From the NCBI GenBank assembly GCA_943333505.2, contig CALQTN020000025.1, forward strand, positions 1-53,771: a DNA stretch of 53,771 nt, written 5' to 3'. The DNA is from Asaia bogorensis. GTDB taxonomy: Bacteria; Pseudomonadota; Alphaproteobacteria; Acetobacterales; Acetobacteraceae. Both the position numbers and the translations under genes were made by a program. The notes under the pieces are model-generated. The model was not told the origin of the DNA. It worked only from the letters and a program-made list of their open reading frames with translations, and searched no databases. Positions 1 to 8,636 of the stretch are shown piece by piece; position 1 is the first letter of the stretch, and each line of letters begins with the position of its first letter.

Positions 1-54
1 GCGGCGAAGATCAGGGCCAGTGAAGTCAGATCGAAGCGCGATTGCGCGGGCCAT
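1..54 (-). CDS. IS630-family transposase, N-terminal fragment
   Basis: On the minus strand an ATG at 54-52 opens a frame reading MARAIALRSDFTGPDLRR, which runs off the window edge. This is very close to the opening of many alphaproteobacterial IS630 transposases (MARAI-x-R-x-DF-x-GPDLRRLA). Only 18 codons are visible, so neither the helix-turn-helix nor the DDE catalytic domain can be inspected. The call rests on this N-terminal signature and on the fact that the neighbouring gene loses its 5' end at the same place. Confidence 0.7.
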   Translation of the reverse strand, partial: MARAIALRSDFTGPDLRR

Positions 55-147
55 GGGCGAGCCTCCAATGCTCGCCAGGTTGAATCACATCATCGCCGCG
101 TCGGGGAATCCCCACCGTGAGTCAGAAGCCAAAGGCGTTGGTATTAT
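1..147 (-). mobile_element. IS630-family insertion sequence, terminal part (right boundary approximate)
   Basis: The first 54 bases read on the minus strand as the beginning of an IS630-type transposase. The bases after it, up to about 120-147, look like the non-coding IS end. They carry stops in the frame of the downstream glycosidase gene and share no reading with it. IS630 elements duplicate a TA target, and TA steps occur at about 140-146. I cannot place the terminal inverted repeat exactly because the other end of the element lies outside the window. Confidence 0.7.
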
Positions 148-2733
148 ATGTCGTCGATGGCGTCATATGCCACAACCAACGGAGTTGACGGCATCGTCGC
201 TGGGACCGAACTGAATTTTGTCGACAACGCCAATCGCACCGCGTGGCAGGCGCTATTTACGGCCATCCGGGCGAATTTTTCCGGGGTTGTCAGCTATGAC
301 GCGATGTACAATCTCACCCCAGAGTCGGTTGATGCCAACGATGTGGTGTTCTGGGACCTGGTTGATCGGATCGGCCTGTCATTCTACCTGCCGATAGCGT
401 CGAGCGATGCTGCGACGGCGACGCAACTTGCTGAAGCCTGGCACACCAACACGATGGGACAAATTCCCGATGTGATCGGCAATCTGCAGGCGCTCGCAGC
501 GCTCTACGGCAAGCAGATCGTGTTTTACGAAGCCGGCTACGAGTCCGCGAGCGGTGGGTTTTCGGATTTCTCCGACATTGTTCCGCCGTCGTCGCGCAGC
601 GTCGAAAGCGATCTGCAAACCCGCGCCGTCACCTCGCTGCTGGATGCCATGGGCCATGATGCCGGCACCTGGTTTTCCGGTCTGAGCATGTGGGAGCTGT
701 CGCCGACGATTTACGGCACGACCGGAGAGACGACCGAATTTTTCACCAAAAGCTTCGGGGTCATCGACAAGCCCGCCGAAAGGATTGTCCAGAGCCGGTT
801 CACTGGCGCCACGAGCTACGCAAACACGTCCTACGAGGGCAGCAAATTCGGCGAGACCATTACCGCGTCGTTCGGTGACGACACAGTCTATGGCGGTAGC
901 GGCAGCGATACGCTGGGCGGCGGCGCCGGCAATGATACGATCTATGCGGATGCAACATCGGTCACCAACCAGTCCCTGTTGATCCGTGCCTATGCCGACT
1001 ATGTCGGCACCGCCCCGCTCATCACAGTTACTGTGAACGGTGTCGCACGGGCGACAGATGCATCCATCAGCGCCACCGCCGGGTCCTATACCGAGGTGAC
1101 CGTCGATCTGACTGCGATCGGCACTGTCACCAGCCTGTCGATTGCCTATACCAACGACGGCGATGATGACGCCCGCACGCTTTTTGTCGCCAATGTCTGG
1201 CTCAATGGCTATGCGCTGCCGTTGAGCGTGGGATCGCAGACCACCATATTTGGCGGCCATATTGATGGCGACTGGCGGATGTTCGATAGTGGTTCGTTGA
1301 TCTTCGATACGGCCCAACTCGCCACGCTTGCGGCAGGGGTCAGTGGATCCAATGACAGCGTCAGCGGTGGCGCCGGCGACGATGCTATCCATCTGTCCGA
1401 CCTCACATTCAATAGCATCGATGGTGGCGCCGGTACCGACACCGTGGCCCTTGATGGCAGCGCGCTGGCTTTCAACCTCACCAGCATCGCCAACACCCTG
1501 ATCACCGGGGTTGAGGTGATCGACCTGACCGGGACTGGCAATAACAGCCTGACGGTGACCGAACAGGACGTGCTCGACCTGTCTGATACCAGCAACACGC
1601 TGCGGGTTGACGGCGATGCCGGGGACAGCCTGAGCTTCGGTGGGGAGACGTGGACCACCGGTGCGACCGCCAGCGGCTACACCGCATACACCCGCGGCGT
1701 GGCGACAGTGCAGGCAAAAGCGGCCCTGGCGGTGACCGCTTGTTTCGCCGCCGGAAGTCGCATTTTGACCGCGCGGGGCGAAATCGCGGTTGAATGCCTG
1801 ACCGACGCTGACCGCGTGCCGGCGATGCTCGGCAAGGGTTTGCGCCGGGTGCAATGGATTGGCCAGCGCGCGGTGCGCCTCGCCGGACATCCACGGCCCT
1901 GGGACGTCCAGCCGATCGCAATCGCGCCGCACGCCTTCGGCCCCGACCTGCCGCATAGCGAACTGGTGCTGAGCCCGGACCATGCGGTTTATGTCGATGG
2001 CGCGCTGATCCCGGTGCGCTATCTGGTCAATGGTGCGACGATAAGGCGTCTTGCGGTCGCCGATGTGCATTATTTTCATGTCGAGCTGGCGGACGCATCT
2101 GGGGCCGCAACCCATGACGTACTGCTGGTCGAGGGGCTGCCAACCGAAAGCTTTTTGGACACAGGCAACCGTGCGGCTTTCGCCAATGGCGGGGCGGAAA
2201 CCATGCTGCATCCCGACTTCGCGCTGAAAATCTGGGAAACCGAGGCCTGCGCGCCACTGGTGGTATCGGGGCCGGCGCTCGCATCGGTGCGGGCGGCGCT
2301 GCTGGTTCAGGCGGGTGCGCTCGGGCACATCACCACAGCGGCGGCGGAGTTCCATCTGCGTGTCGATGGCAATCCCGTGCTTGGGCTTTGCGTGGATGGC
2401 GTTTATCGCTTCACCTTGCCCGACACCGCGCGCCAGGTGCAGCTCGTATCGCTTGGCTCGGTGCCGTCTGAAATCGACTGCACCGCCACCGACACGCGCC
2501 GGCTTGGGGTTGCAGTGGACCGCATCGCGGTCAACGGCATCCCGCTCCAATTGGACGGCCCGGCCCTGGCTGCCGGGTGGCACGCCGCGGAAGCTGGCTG
2601 GCGCTGGACTGACGGCGCAGGCGTGGTGGAATTGGCTGGCGGTGGCCTGATTGAGGTCGGGGTGGCGATGACCGCGATTTATTGGGGTGTCCCACCCCAG
2701 GCGCGGCAAACCCAGCGTACGAGTGTCACTTGA
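148..2733 (+). CDS. 5'-truncated secreted multidomain protein: GH113-like glycosidase, CBM, RTX repeats, Hint domain
   Basis: The 861 readable residues begin in the middle of a TIM-barrel glycosidase domain resembling GH113. GTEL (Glu21) and YEAGY (Glu128) fit the acid/base and nucleophile strands, and the first barrel strands are missing. Then come RTX-type calcium nonapeptides (GGSGSDTLGGGAGNDTI, about 248-266), a probable calcium-dependent carbohydrate-binding module (about 270-355, YTND motif) and a second RTX stretch (about 405-440). A Hint_2 domain (about 530-690) starts at CFAAGSRILTARGE with Cys532 and includes SPDHAVYVDG and YFHVEL. Such proteins usually leave through type I secretion and can self-cleave at the Hint cysteine. 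An IS630 end abuts the 5' side, so the ATG at 148 is only the first in-frame Met and the protein is probably non-functional as a glycosidase. Family assignments are by motif; the truncation is read directly. Confidence 0.8.
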   Translation: MSSMASYATTNGVDGIVAGTELNFVDNANRTAWQALFTAIRANFSGVVSYDAMYNLTPESVDANDVVFWDLVDRIGLSFYLPIASSDAATATQLAEAWHTNTMGQIPDVIGNLQALAALYGKQIVFYEAGYESASGGFSDFSDIVPPSSRSVESDLQTRAVTSLLDAMGHDAGTWFSGLSMWELSPTIYGTTGETTEFFTKSFGVIDKPAERIVQSRFTGATSYANTSYEGSKFGETITASFGDDTVYGGSGSDTLGGGAGNDTIYADATSVTNQSLLIRAYADYVGTAPLITVTVNGVARATDASISATAGSYTEVTVDLTAIGTVTSLSIAYTNDGDDDARTLFVANVWLNGYALPLSVGSQTTIFGGHIDGDWRMFDSGSLIFDTAQLATLAAGVSGSNDSVSGGAGDDAIHLSDLTFNSIDGGAGTDTVALDGSALAFNLTSIANTLITGVEVIDLTGTGNNSLTVTEQDVLDLSDTSNTLRVDGDAGDSLSFGGETWTTGATASGYTAYTRGVATVQAKAALAVTACFAAGSRILTARGEIAVECLTDADRVPAMLGKGLRRVQWIGQRAVRLAGHPRPWDVQPIAIAPHAFGPDLPHSELVLSPDHAVYVDGALIPVRYLVNGATIRRLAVADVHYFHVELADASGAATHDVLLVEGLPTESFLDTGNRAAFANGGAETMLHPDFALKIWETEACAPLVVSGPALASVRAALLVQAGALGHITTAAAEFHLRVDGNPVLGLCVDGVYRFTLPDTARQVQLVSLGSVPSEIDCTATDTRRLGVAVDRIAVNGIPLQLDGPALAAGWHAAEAGWRWTDGAGVVELAGGGLIEVGVAMTAIYWGVPPQARQTQRTSVT

Positions 2734-2789
2734 CCGCGCGGCGCGGCACTGGTGTGCTGCAAGCAGATTTTGCCCGTTGGAGTCATACC

Positions 2790-4277
2790 ATGAAGCGCCC
2801 AGTCGCAGCCGCCATGATTGCTGCCGCCATGATTGCCGCAGTCGTCGCTACGCCGGCCCATGCCGCCAAGGACACCATCACCGTCGGAATGCAGCTGGAG
2901 CCCCCGAACCTTGACCCGACTGGCGGGGCGGCGGCAGCGATCCGCGAGGTGACGTACCTCAACATGTTCGAAGGCCTGACCCGGGTTGACCAGAACCTCA
3001 ACCCGCACCCGTTGCTGGCGCAAAGCTGGGTGATTTCGCCGGATGGGTTGACCTACACTTTCAAACTGCAGACCGGGGTGAAATTCCACGACGGCGCGGC
3101 GTTTGACTGTTCGGTGGTGAAGTTCACCTATGAACGCGCGGTCGCCCCGGAAAGCACCAACGCTCAGAAGGGCTATTTCGAGCCGATCGCCACAACCGAG
3201 TGCCCCGATCCGGGAACCGCAGTGATCACCCTGAAGCGGCCGACCGGACGGTTTCTGTTTGCGATGGGATTGAGCGACAGCGTGATGATCTCGCCCGCAA
3301 GTGCTGCCACCAATAAGGTAACGCCAGTTGGCACCGGGCCGTTCCGCTTCAGCCGCTGGGTCAAGGGGGACCGGGCCGAGCTGGTGCGCAATGACAGCTA
3401 TTGGGGCCCCAAGCCGGCGTTGAAGATGGTGACGTTCCGCTTCATTTCGGACCCGACCGCGGCGGCGGCGGCGGTGATGGCCGGCGACCTCGATGCGTTT
3501 CCGAACTTCCCGGCCCCCGAAACCCTGGACCAGATCCGCGCCGATAAGCGCTTTACCGTGGCGATCGGCACCAGTTCGGCCAAAATTGTCATGTCGCTCA
3601 ATAATGCGCGCGCGCCGTTCGACGATGTCCGGGTGCGCCGCGCGCTCGCCCACGCCATCGACCGCAAAGCCCTGATCGATGCGCTGGGCGGCGCCGGCAC
3701 CCCGATCGGGTCGCATTACGTGCCAGGCGATGCCGCTTATGTCGATCTGTCGAACACCTACCCGTACGACCCGGCGAAGGCGCGCGCGCTCTTGGCCGAA
3801 GCGGGTGTGAAGCCCGGCTTTGTGATGACACTGCGCCTGCCGCCGCCAGCCTATGCGCGCCGCGGTGGCGAAGTGATCGCGGCGATGCTCGAACAGGTTG
3901 GGGTTACCGCCAAGATCGAGAATATCGAATGGGCGCAGTGGCTTGATCAGGTATTCGGCAAATCGACGAATTTTGACGCCACCATCATCGCCCATGTCGA
4001 AGCCCGGGATCTCGATGTGTTTGCCCGCGATTTCTACTATTTCAACTACAAGAACACCGAGTACCGCGCGATTTATGCGAAGTATATCGAGGCGGTCGAC
4101 CCGGCCGCCCAGATCGCGCTGGCGCAACACCTGCAACGCAAACTCGCCGAGGATGAACCGGCGGTGTTCCTTTATGCCGGCGCCAAAACCGGGGTGTGGA
4201 ACGCCAAATTGCGCGGGCTGTGGATTAACGGGCCGATCCCTGCCAACCACATGGCGGTGGTTTCCTGGGTCGATTGA
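2790..4277 (+). CDS. ABC transporter substrate-binding protein, family 5 (dipeptide/oligopeptide/nickel type)
   Basis: A 495-aa periplasmic solute-binding protein of the DppA/OppA/NikA family (SBP_bac_5). The start at 2790 gives a typical signal peptide (MKRPVAAAMIAAAMIAAVVA, cleavage near THE A-H-A at residue 25). The longer open frame upstream has no such feature. Family hallmarks follow: ITVGMQLEPPNLDP at the mature N terminus, LAQSWVISPDGLTYTFKL, and VRRALAHAIDRKALID in the C-terminal lobe. The stop overlaps the permease start by four bases (TTGA), so the importer is translationally coupled. Substrate cannot be read from sequence. No ATPase gene follows, so ATP-binding subunits must be elsewhere. 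Confidence 0.9.
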   Translation: MKRPVAAAMIAAAMIAAVVATPAHAAKDTITVGMQLEPPNLDPTGGAAAAIREVTYLNMFEGLTRVDQNLNPHPLLAQSWVISPDGLTYTFKLQTGVKFHDGAAFDCSVVKFTYERAVAPESTNAQKGYFEPIATTECPDPGTAVITLKRPTGRFLFAMGLSDSVMISPASAATNKVTPVGTGPFRFSRWVKGDRAELVRNDSYWGPKPALKMVTFRFISDPTAAAAAVMAGDLDAFPNFPAPETLDQIRADKRFTVAIGTSSAKIVMSLNNARAPFDDVRVRRALAHAIDRKALIDALGGAGTPIGSHYVPGDAAYVDLSNTYPYDPAKARALLAEAGVKPGFVMTLRLPPPAYARRGGEVIAAMLEQVGVTAKIENIEWAQWLDQVFGKSTNFDATIIAHVEARDLDVFARDFYYFNYKNTEYRAIYAKYIEAVDPAAQIALAQHLQRKLAEDEPAVFLYAGAKTGVWNAKLRGLWINGPIPANHMAVVSWVD

Positions 4278-5224
4278 ACCTGTTTCTCGTCCGCCGCGTT
4301 CTGGGGTTGCTGGCGACGGTATTGGCGGCGTCGCTGGTGGTGTTCATCGTGCTGGAAGTACTGCCATCGGACCCGGCGGCGCTGATGCTGGGCACCGACG
4401 CGCGGCCTGACACCCTGGCGGCGTTGCGGCGGGAACTCGGGTTGGATCAGCCATCCTGGTGGCGTTATGTGACCTGGATTGGCAATTTGCTGCAGGGGGA
4501 TCTCGGGATCAGCTACACGTATCGGGTGCCGGTCAGCGAATTGATCGGCGCGCGGGTCGAGGTGACGCTGCCGCTGGCATTGATGGCTATCGGACTGTCA
4601 ACCGCAATTGCCATTCCGATCGGGGTGTTTTCGGCATCGCGGCGCGGGGCGGTGTCTGATACCGCGATGATGGCAGGCGCCCAGCTTGGCATCGCCATGC
4701 CGAATTTCTGGCTGGGGATTTTGTTCATTCTGGTGTTTGCGGTCTGGCTCGGCTGGTTTCCAGCCGGCGGGTTTGCCGGCTGGGACAAAGGCGTGGGGGC
4801 GGCGCTGCATTCGCTGGTGCTGCCCGCGTTTGCGCTGGCCTTACCGCAGGCGGCGATCTTGTCGCGGGTGACGCGGGCATCGGTGCTGGAAACCCTGGGC
4901 CAGGATTATGTCCGCACCGCACGCGCCAAGGGGCTGACCGCAACGGTCGCGCTGTGGCGCCATGCGGTGCCGAACGCGCTGATCCCGGTGGTGACCATCC
5001 TCGGGCTGCAATTTTCATTTTTGCTGGCCGGGACGGTCATTATCGAGAATGTTTTCACCTTGCCCGGCCTTGGGCGGCTGATGTTCCAATCGATTGCGCA
5101 GCGCGATCTGATCGTGGTGCAGGATTTGGTGGTGCTGATGGCGACCAGCGTGATCGTGATCAATTTTGGGGTGGATATGATCTACCGGCTGCTCGATCCG
5201 CGCATCGGGGCCGGGGCGCAATGA
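4274..5224 (+). CDS. ABC transporter permease, DppB/OppB type
   Basis: An inner-membrane permease of 316 aa with the usual layout of one N-terminal helix, a periplasmic loop and a five-helix binding-protein-dependent transport core. The start is TTG at 4274 overlapping the TGA of the binding protein, giving MNLFLVRRVLGLL. The EAA loop that docks the ATPase reads DYVRTARAKGL followed by RHAVPNALIPVV. It shares a 4-base ATGA overlap with the next permease. Length and motifs fit the family with no defect. Confidence 0.92.
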   Translation: MNLFLVRRVLGLLATVLAASLVVFIVLEVLPSDPAALMLGTDARPDTLAALRRELGLDQPSWWRYVTWIGNLLQGDLGISYTYRVPVSELIGARVEVTLPLALMAIGLSTAIAIPIGVFSASRRGAVSDTAMMAGAQLGIAMPNFWLGILFILVFAVWLGWFPAGGFAGWDKGVGAALHSLVLPAFALALPQAAILSRVTRASVLETLGQDYVRTARAKGLTATVALWRHAVPNALIPVVTILGLQFSFLLAGTVIIENVFTLPGLGRLMFQSIAQRDLIVVQDLVVLMATSVIVINFGVDMIYRLLDPRIGAGAQ

Positions 5225-6036
5225 AACCGAAGCTGAGCCTTTATATTGGTGCGGTGCTGGTCGGCCTGATCGTGGCGACCGCTATTCTGGCGCTGTTCTG
5301 GACGCCGTACCCGCCGACCAAGATCGATATTCTGCACAAGCTTGCCAAGCCAGGCGCGGCCCATTGGCTTGGCACTGATCCGTTCGGGCGCGATGTGCTG
5401 TCGATGATCATGGTTGGCACCCATACGTCGCTGCTGGTGTCTTTGCTGGCGGTGAGCATTGGCGCCGGCATTGGCATCCCGCTCGGCGCGCTGGCATCGT
5501 CCTGTGGCGGCTGGGTCGATGCGCTGGTGATGCGGATGGCCGATCTGGCGTTCGCGTTCCCGGCGCTGCTGACGGCGGTGATGATTACCGCCCTGGCCGG
5601 ACCAGGCGCGACCAACGCGATGCTGGCAATCGGGCTGTTCAACATCCCGGTTTTCGCGCGGGTGACCCGCGGGGCGGCATTATCGGTGCAGGAACGCGAT
5701 TTCGTGGTGGCGGCGCGGGCGACCGGGCGCGGCGCCTTCGGGGTGATGGCGCGGCATGTGCTGCCCAACATCTCCGCGATTTTGCTGGTGCAGATCACCA
5801 TTCAGTTCGCGCTGGGGATTTTGGCCGAGGCCGGGCTGTCCTATGTCGGTTTGGGCACCCAGCCGCCGCAGCCGAGCTGGGGGCGGATGCTGAATGACGC
5901 GCAGACGTTTATTTTCCGCGCGCCGTTGCTGGCGGTGTTTCCGGGGCTGGCGATTACGATTGCGGTGCTGGGGTTGAATTTGTTGGGGGATGGGCTGCGG
6001 GATCGATTGGACCCGCGGTTGATGGCGCGACGGTAG
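5221..6036 (+). CDS. ABC transporter permease, DppC/OppC type
   Basis: A 271-aa second permease of the importer. The ATG at 5221 overlaps the preceding stop. Visible family features are the early HWLGTDPFGRDVLS signature, the EAA loop (FVVAARATGRGAFGVM then RHVLPN) and the ending [16 protein letters not shown]. The last 129 bases recur with about 15 differences at 8315-8443, attached to a decayed second copy of the gene. The operon stops here: a low-GC islet follows instead of the dppD/dppF ATPase genes. Confidence 0.92.
   Translation: MKPKLSLYIGAVLVGLIVATAILALFWTPYPPTKIDILHKLAKPGAAHWLGTDPFGRDVLSMIMVGTHTSLLVSLLAVSIGAGIGIPLGALASSCGGWVDALVMRMADLAFAFPALLTAVMITALAGPGATNAMLAIGLFNIPVFARVTRGAALSVQERDFVVAARATGRGAFGVMARHVLPNISAILLVQITIQFALGILAEAGLSYVGLGTQPPQPSWGRMLNDAQTFIFRAPLLAVFPGLAITIAVLGLNLLGDGLRDRLDPRLMARR
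5908..6036 (+). repeat. Direct repeat copy 1 (3' end of dppC)
   Basis: These 129 bases, the end of the intact dppC gene, match 8315-8443 with roughly 15 substitutions counted by eye and no gaps. The two copies lie in the same orientation and enclose the 2.3-kb low-GC islet with the 218-aa and TraB/GumN genes. Most differences fall at third codon positions, so the copies diverged while at least one was a functional gene. This is not a fresh duplication. Confidence 0.85.
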
Positions 6037-6125
6037 CGCGGCTGCCTCGCCGGGCTACATTGCATTTCCAGACGGGCGTCGTGCCATAGTCAAATCTGAA
6101 CAAATTCATCCAGCATTTAATTTGT

Positions 6126-6155
6126 TTGACAATAGCAATTTTGTCGCTGTGTATT
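6126..6155 (+). promoter_or_regulatory. Candidate sigma-70-type promoter for the 6198 gene
   Basis: TTGACA at 6126-6131 and TGTATT at 6150-6155 are separated by 18 bases in an AT-rich stretch about 40-70 bases before the gene at 6198. Similarity to the housekeeping consensus is good at -35 and moderate at -10. This suggests the islet genes have their own promoter instead of reading through from dppC. Confidence 0.45.
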
Positions 6156-6197
6156 CGCAATGTTCAATCGGAAGCCAGAAATAAATAAGGAAAAACA

Positions 6198-6854
6198 ATG
6201 ACCACAGTCACCGATGCCGCCGGAACCACGTTCGTGATCAACGATGCCAATGGAGTTGTCGTCCAAGCGATGGCGACAAACCTAGATGGGTCGGTCATTG
6301 AAACGCAATGGGACACTCAAAATCAGACGAGCTGGGTCAGCCGAACTGAATGGTTCAATACACAAGGCCAAATCACACAGGCGGAAGTTACTTTCAAGAA
6401 CGGAACGCTTGGCTGGGAGCTTTTTGCGCCCGACGGATCGCACATCAGTGTCGGCGATGGCGCTGGTGCAATGGAGCCCAATTCCGGCACAAGTGTGTTC
6501 GCCGATATCATTTCCGCCAACCTATCCGGCGCCATTACTCCAATGGTGTTCCTCGTTGGGAACGGCCAGACCTCTGTGGGTGGCGTTGGCGTGATGGCAT
6601 TCGGATCCGATTTCAACTCGGCGTTTGTAGCTGTCACGCGCGCTGGTAATCAGAGCATCGTGGATATAATCGAAAGGATAATGAAGAGTGGCGATCTAAA
6701 TATAGGCGAAGATGTCGCAGTTGCGCGACTGCAGGGATACCGTGATGGAATTATGGATAGCTTAGGTGCGAGTGCAGGATTGGGCGCGGGAGAACTTCAG
6801 GCTCTGGAAAGGCAGGTCGACATTAACGTTGCTCTCGGTGTTGCTGGTATGTAG
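6198..6854 (+). CDS. Hypothetical protein, 218 aa, unrecognised
   Basis: A good ribosome binding site (AATAAGGAAAAACAATG) supports this start. The N-terminal half (about 1-90) is rich in T, N, D, Q and aromatic residues with beta-type spacing (TTFVINDANGVVVQAM, TEWFNTQGQITQAEVTFKNG). This looks like a repeat or sheet-forming exported protein. The middle (about 95-150) is glycine- and alanine-rich and hydrophobic (SGAITPMVFLVGNGQTSVGG), and the end is helical. There is no Sec signal peptide and no cysteine. The style recalls leaderless type I secretion substrates, but no RTX nonapeptides are visible. It lies 63 bases before a TraB/GumN gene in a lower-GC islet, so the two may be co-transcribed. 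I do not recognise the family. Confidence 0.8.
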   Translation: MTTVTDAAGTTFVINDANGVVVQAMATNLDGSVIETQWDTQNQTSWVSRTEWFNTQGQITQAEVTFKNGTLGWELFAPDGSHISVGDGAGAMEPNSGTSVFADIISANLSGAITPMVFLVGNGQTSVGGVGVMAFGSDFNSAFVAVTRAGNQSIVDIIERIMKSGDLNIGEDVAVARLQGYRDGIMDSLGASAGLGAGELQALERQVDINVALGVAGM

Positions 6855-6917
6855 TCTTCTATAACAAGCCCTGCTAACTGTAGAGCCGTTTCGATTGATT
6901 AAACGACGGAGGAAAGA

Positions 6918-8135
6918 ATGGCAATATATTACAGCCAACGGGGGCCCGGAATCCACCTATTACGGCGTCAATGGTCGATTCTGGAAAGACAGGCTGCCCA
7001 CACGACTCGCCTGCGCGCACCTGGCGATAACGGATGGATCCGTGCAATACTCCGCCACGGGCAACAACGCGCTCTAGTGGTGGTGGCATTTGCTTTGGCT
7101 GTCGGACAGTCGTCTCCGGCATTGTCCGGGGAATGTTTTGGAGATATCGCGACCACAATCGAACATCCAGAAATCGGACTTGCGACAAAAAGGGAAATTC
7201 GTGAAAACGCCAAGGAATATGAATTTGGCGATAGAAAATTTTTTCTAGTATTGCAGGGAAACGTAAATGTTGGCTGGATATATGGAACGCAGCACGCCAC
7301 CTACCCAGAGGTTGCATATATCGCACCGCCAGTTCATGACGCGCTGATTGCGTCCGATGTTGTAGTTACAGAAACGGACATATCCGACAGTGCGACGCGT
7401 AATCATGACACATTGCGCGCGCTTATATTACAAACAGGTGGAGATTTGCCGATCGGAGATGTCGCCTTCAATGAAGTGGATGTCAAAAGCGACAGAAAAA
7501 TATCATCAATTCTGCAAGACATACATATGTCTTTGAAAACATCATATGAAACCTCACCTCGGAGTTTAATGAATAGACTTTTGAATTATGGATGCCAGGC
7601 ACCTATGATTAATATTTTCGGCAACGGATCCACATCGGACGAATTATTTCAAAGTTGGTCAATTGCGCTCAATAAAACAACTAAAGGTCTAGAAACATCA
7701 GACAGTGCTCAGGCGCTATTATTGGGAGAAAAATACAACGAATTTGTCATTAAGATTTTACCATTATTGGCTAGACGAATCAATACTGGCCCTGCCTTGC
7801 AGAATTTTCGCAATGAGGCCTACGCAGCAGGGAGGATAGACTATTCTGTTGCGGCAGATATAGCGTATCTCGCGTCGCAGGATGAGAGGGGTTTTTTTTA
7901 CTCCAAACATCTTCTTTTAACAAAGGATCGGAATAAAAAATTCTCCGAACAAATTATCGAAATAATCCGTGCCAAGAAGCGACCTTTTGTGGCGATTGGT
8001 GCGGCACATCTACTCGGACAGAAGGGTGTTCTGGGTTGGTTGAAGCAAGCCGGCTATGATATTATTCCGGTCTCACTTTCCCTTGAGCAGCAGACGCGAG
8101 CAAGGTTGCCGATTTTTAATGCAGCAGGAAATTGA
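6918..8135 (+). CDS. TraB/GumN family protein
   Basis: A 405-aa protein with the two GxxH-type signatures of the TraB/GumN (Tiki-like) fold. The first is GWIYGTQHATYPEV in the first third. The second is VAIGAAHLLGQKGVLGWLKQ near the C terminus, followed by the usual GYDIIPV ending. Family members are membrane-associated or exported putative metalloproteases, and some sit in polysaccharide clusters. The start follows a strong ribosome binding site (GGAGGAAAGAATG), but about 45 residues then precede a hydrophobic segment at 51-63 (ALVVVAFALAVG) ending in a signal-like SPALSG. The export signal is thus internal, which is unusual. Low GC and tandem arrangement with the 6198 gene suggest transfer as a pair. 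Confidence 0.85.
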   Translation: MAIYYSQRGPGIHLLRRQWSILERQAAHTTRLRAPGDNGWIRAILRHGQQRALVVVAFALAVGQSSPALSGECFGDIATTIEHPEIGLATKREIRENAKEYEFGDRKFFLVLQGNVNVGWIYGTQHATYPEVAYIAPPVHDALIASDVVVTETDISDSATRNHDTLRALILQTGGDLPIGDVAFNEVDVKSDRKISSILQDIHMSLKTSYETSPRSLMNRLLNYGCQAPMINIFGNGSTSDELFQSWSIALNKTTKGLETSDSAQALLLGEKYNEFVIKILPLLARRINTGPALQNFRNEAYAAGRIDYSVAADIAYLASQDERGFFYSKHLLLTKDRNKKFSEQIIEIIRAKKRPFVAIGAAHLLGQKGVLGWLKQAGYDIIPVSLSLEQQTRARLPIFNAAGN

Positions 8136-8189
8136 TCCGATACCGAACGATCTTGGGGGGGCGGCAATTACCGTGAGCGCACCTGGCTA

Positions 8190-8443
8190 TCGTGGAGCAC
8201 CATCCGGTTCGTGCTCGGCATCCCAGCCAAGGCTGGGCTGGGCTTTCCGACGTCGGGCTTGGCACCGAGCCGGCACAGCTGAACTGATGGCGGATGCAAA
8301 GTGATGTGCGGACCTTCATTTTCCGTGCGCCGATGCTGGCGGTGTTTCCGGGGCTGGCGATTACGGCGGCGGTGCTGGGGTTGAACTTGCTCGGGGATGG
8401 GTTGCGGGATCGGTTGGACCCGCGGTTGATGGCTCGAAGGTAA
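8190..8443 (+). pseudogene. Remnant of a second dppC-like permease gene (3' end only)
   Basis: This stretch aligns with the end of the dppC gene at 5221-6036. From 8315 to the stop at 8441-8443 the frame reads [17 protein letters not shown] and then [20 protein letters not shown], almost identical to dppC. Upstream, homology continues to about 8190, equivalent to TIQFALGILAEAGLSYVGLG, but with frameshifts and an in-frame TGA. Nothing of the rest of the gene remains. It is either a relic of a second importer operon or a product of the event that placed the islet here. Confidence 0.85.
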
Positions 8444-8600
8444 GGTGGGCCGAAATAGTGTCGGGAAAGCCGTCATCACGAAACCTCGCGTATCGATCCA
8501 GGCTTACGCGACAGAGTTTGGGGTTGCCCTGGACTGCCACGGCTTCGCCTCACAGTGACGGATTCGTGCACGGGCGGACGCTGCCGATGACAAAAAAAAC

Positions 8601-8629
8601 TTGCAATGATGGCGCCTCAATGTTAATAA
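8601..8629 (+). promoter_or_regulatory. Candidate promoter giving a leaderless transcript
   Basis: TTGCAA at 8601-8606 and TAATAA at 8624-8629 with a 17-base spacer form a reasonable housekeeping promoter. The expected transcription start, 6-8 bases after the -10 box, is at or next to the ATG at 8637. No purine-rich ribosome binding site precedes that ATG. The gene could therefore be translated from a leaderless mRNA. Confidence 0.4.
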
Positions 8630-8636
8630 AACAATC

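Noticed and set aside
379-2709. 776-codon minus-strand open frame opposite the Hint protein gene
   Set aside because: It mirrors the codon pattern of the real gene in high-GC DNA. Its protein is Arg/His/Gly-rich with no domain, while the plus strand shows clear RTX and Hint motifs.
2679-4250. 523-codon minus-strand open frame opposite the binding-protein gene
   Set aside because: Antisense shadow. The plus strand has a signal peptide and family 5 motifs.
8510-8580. Possible REP-like sequence (GCTTCGCCTCACAGTGACGG) between the dppC remnant and the 8637 gene
   Set aside because: It resembles a dispersed repeat common in related genomes, and a weaker match occurs at about 9301-9320. Two degenerate occurrences are too few to call here.
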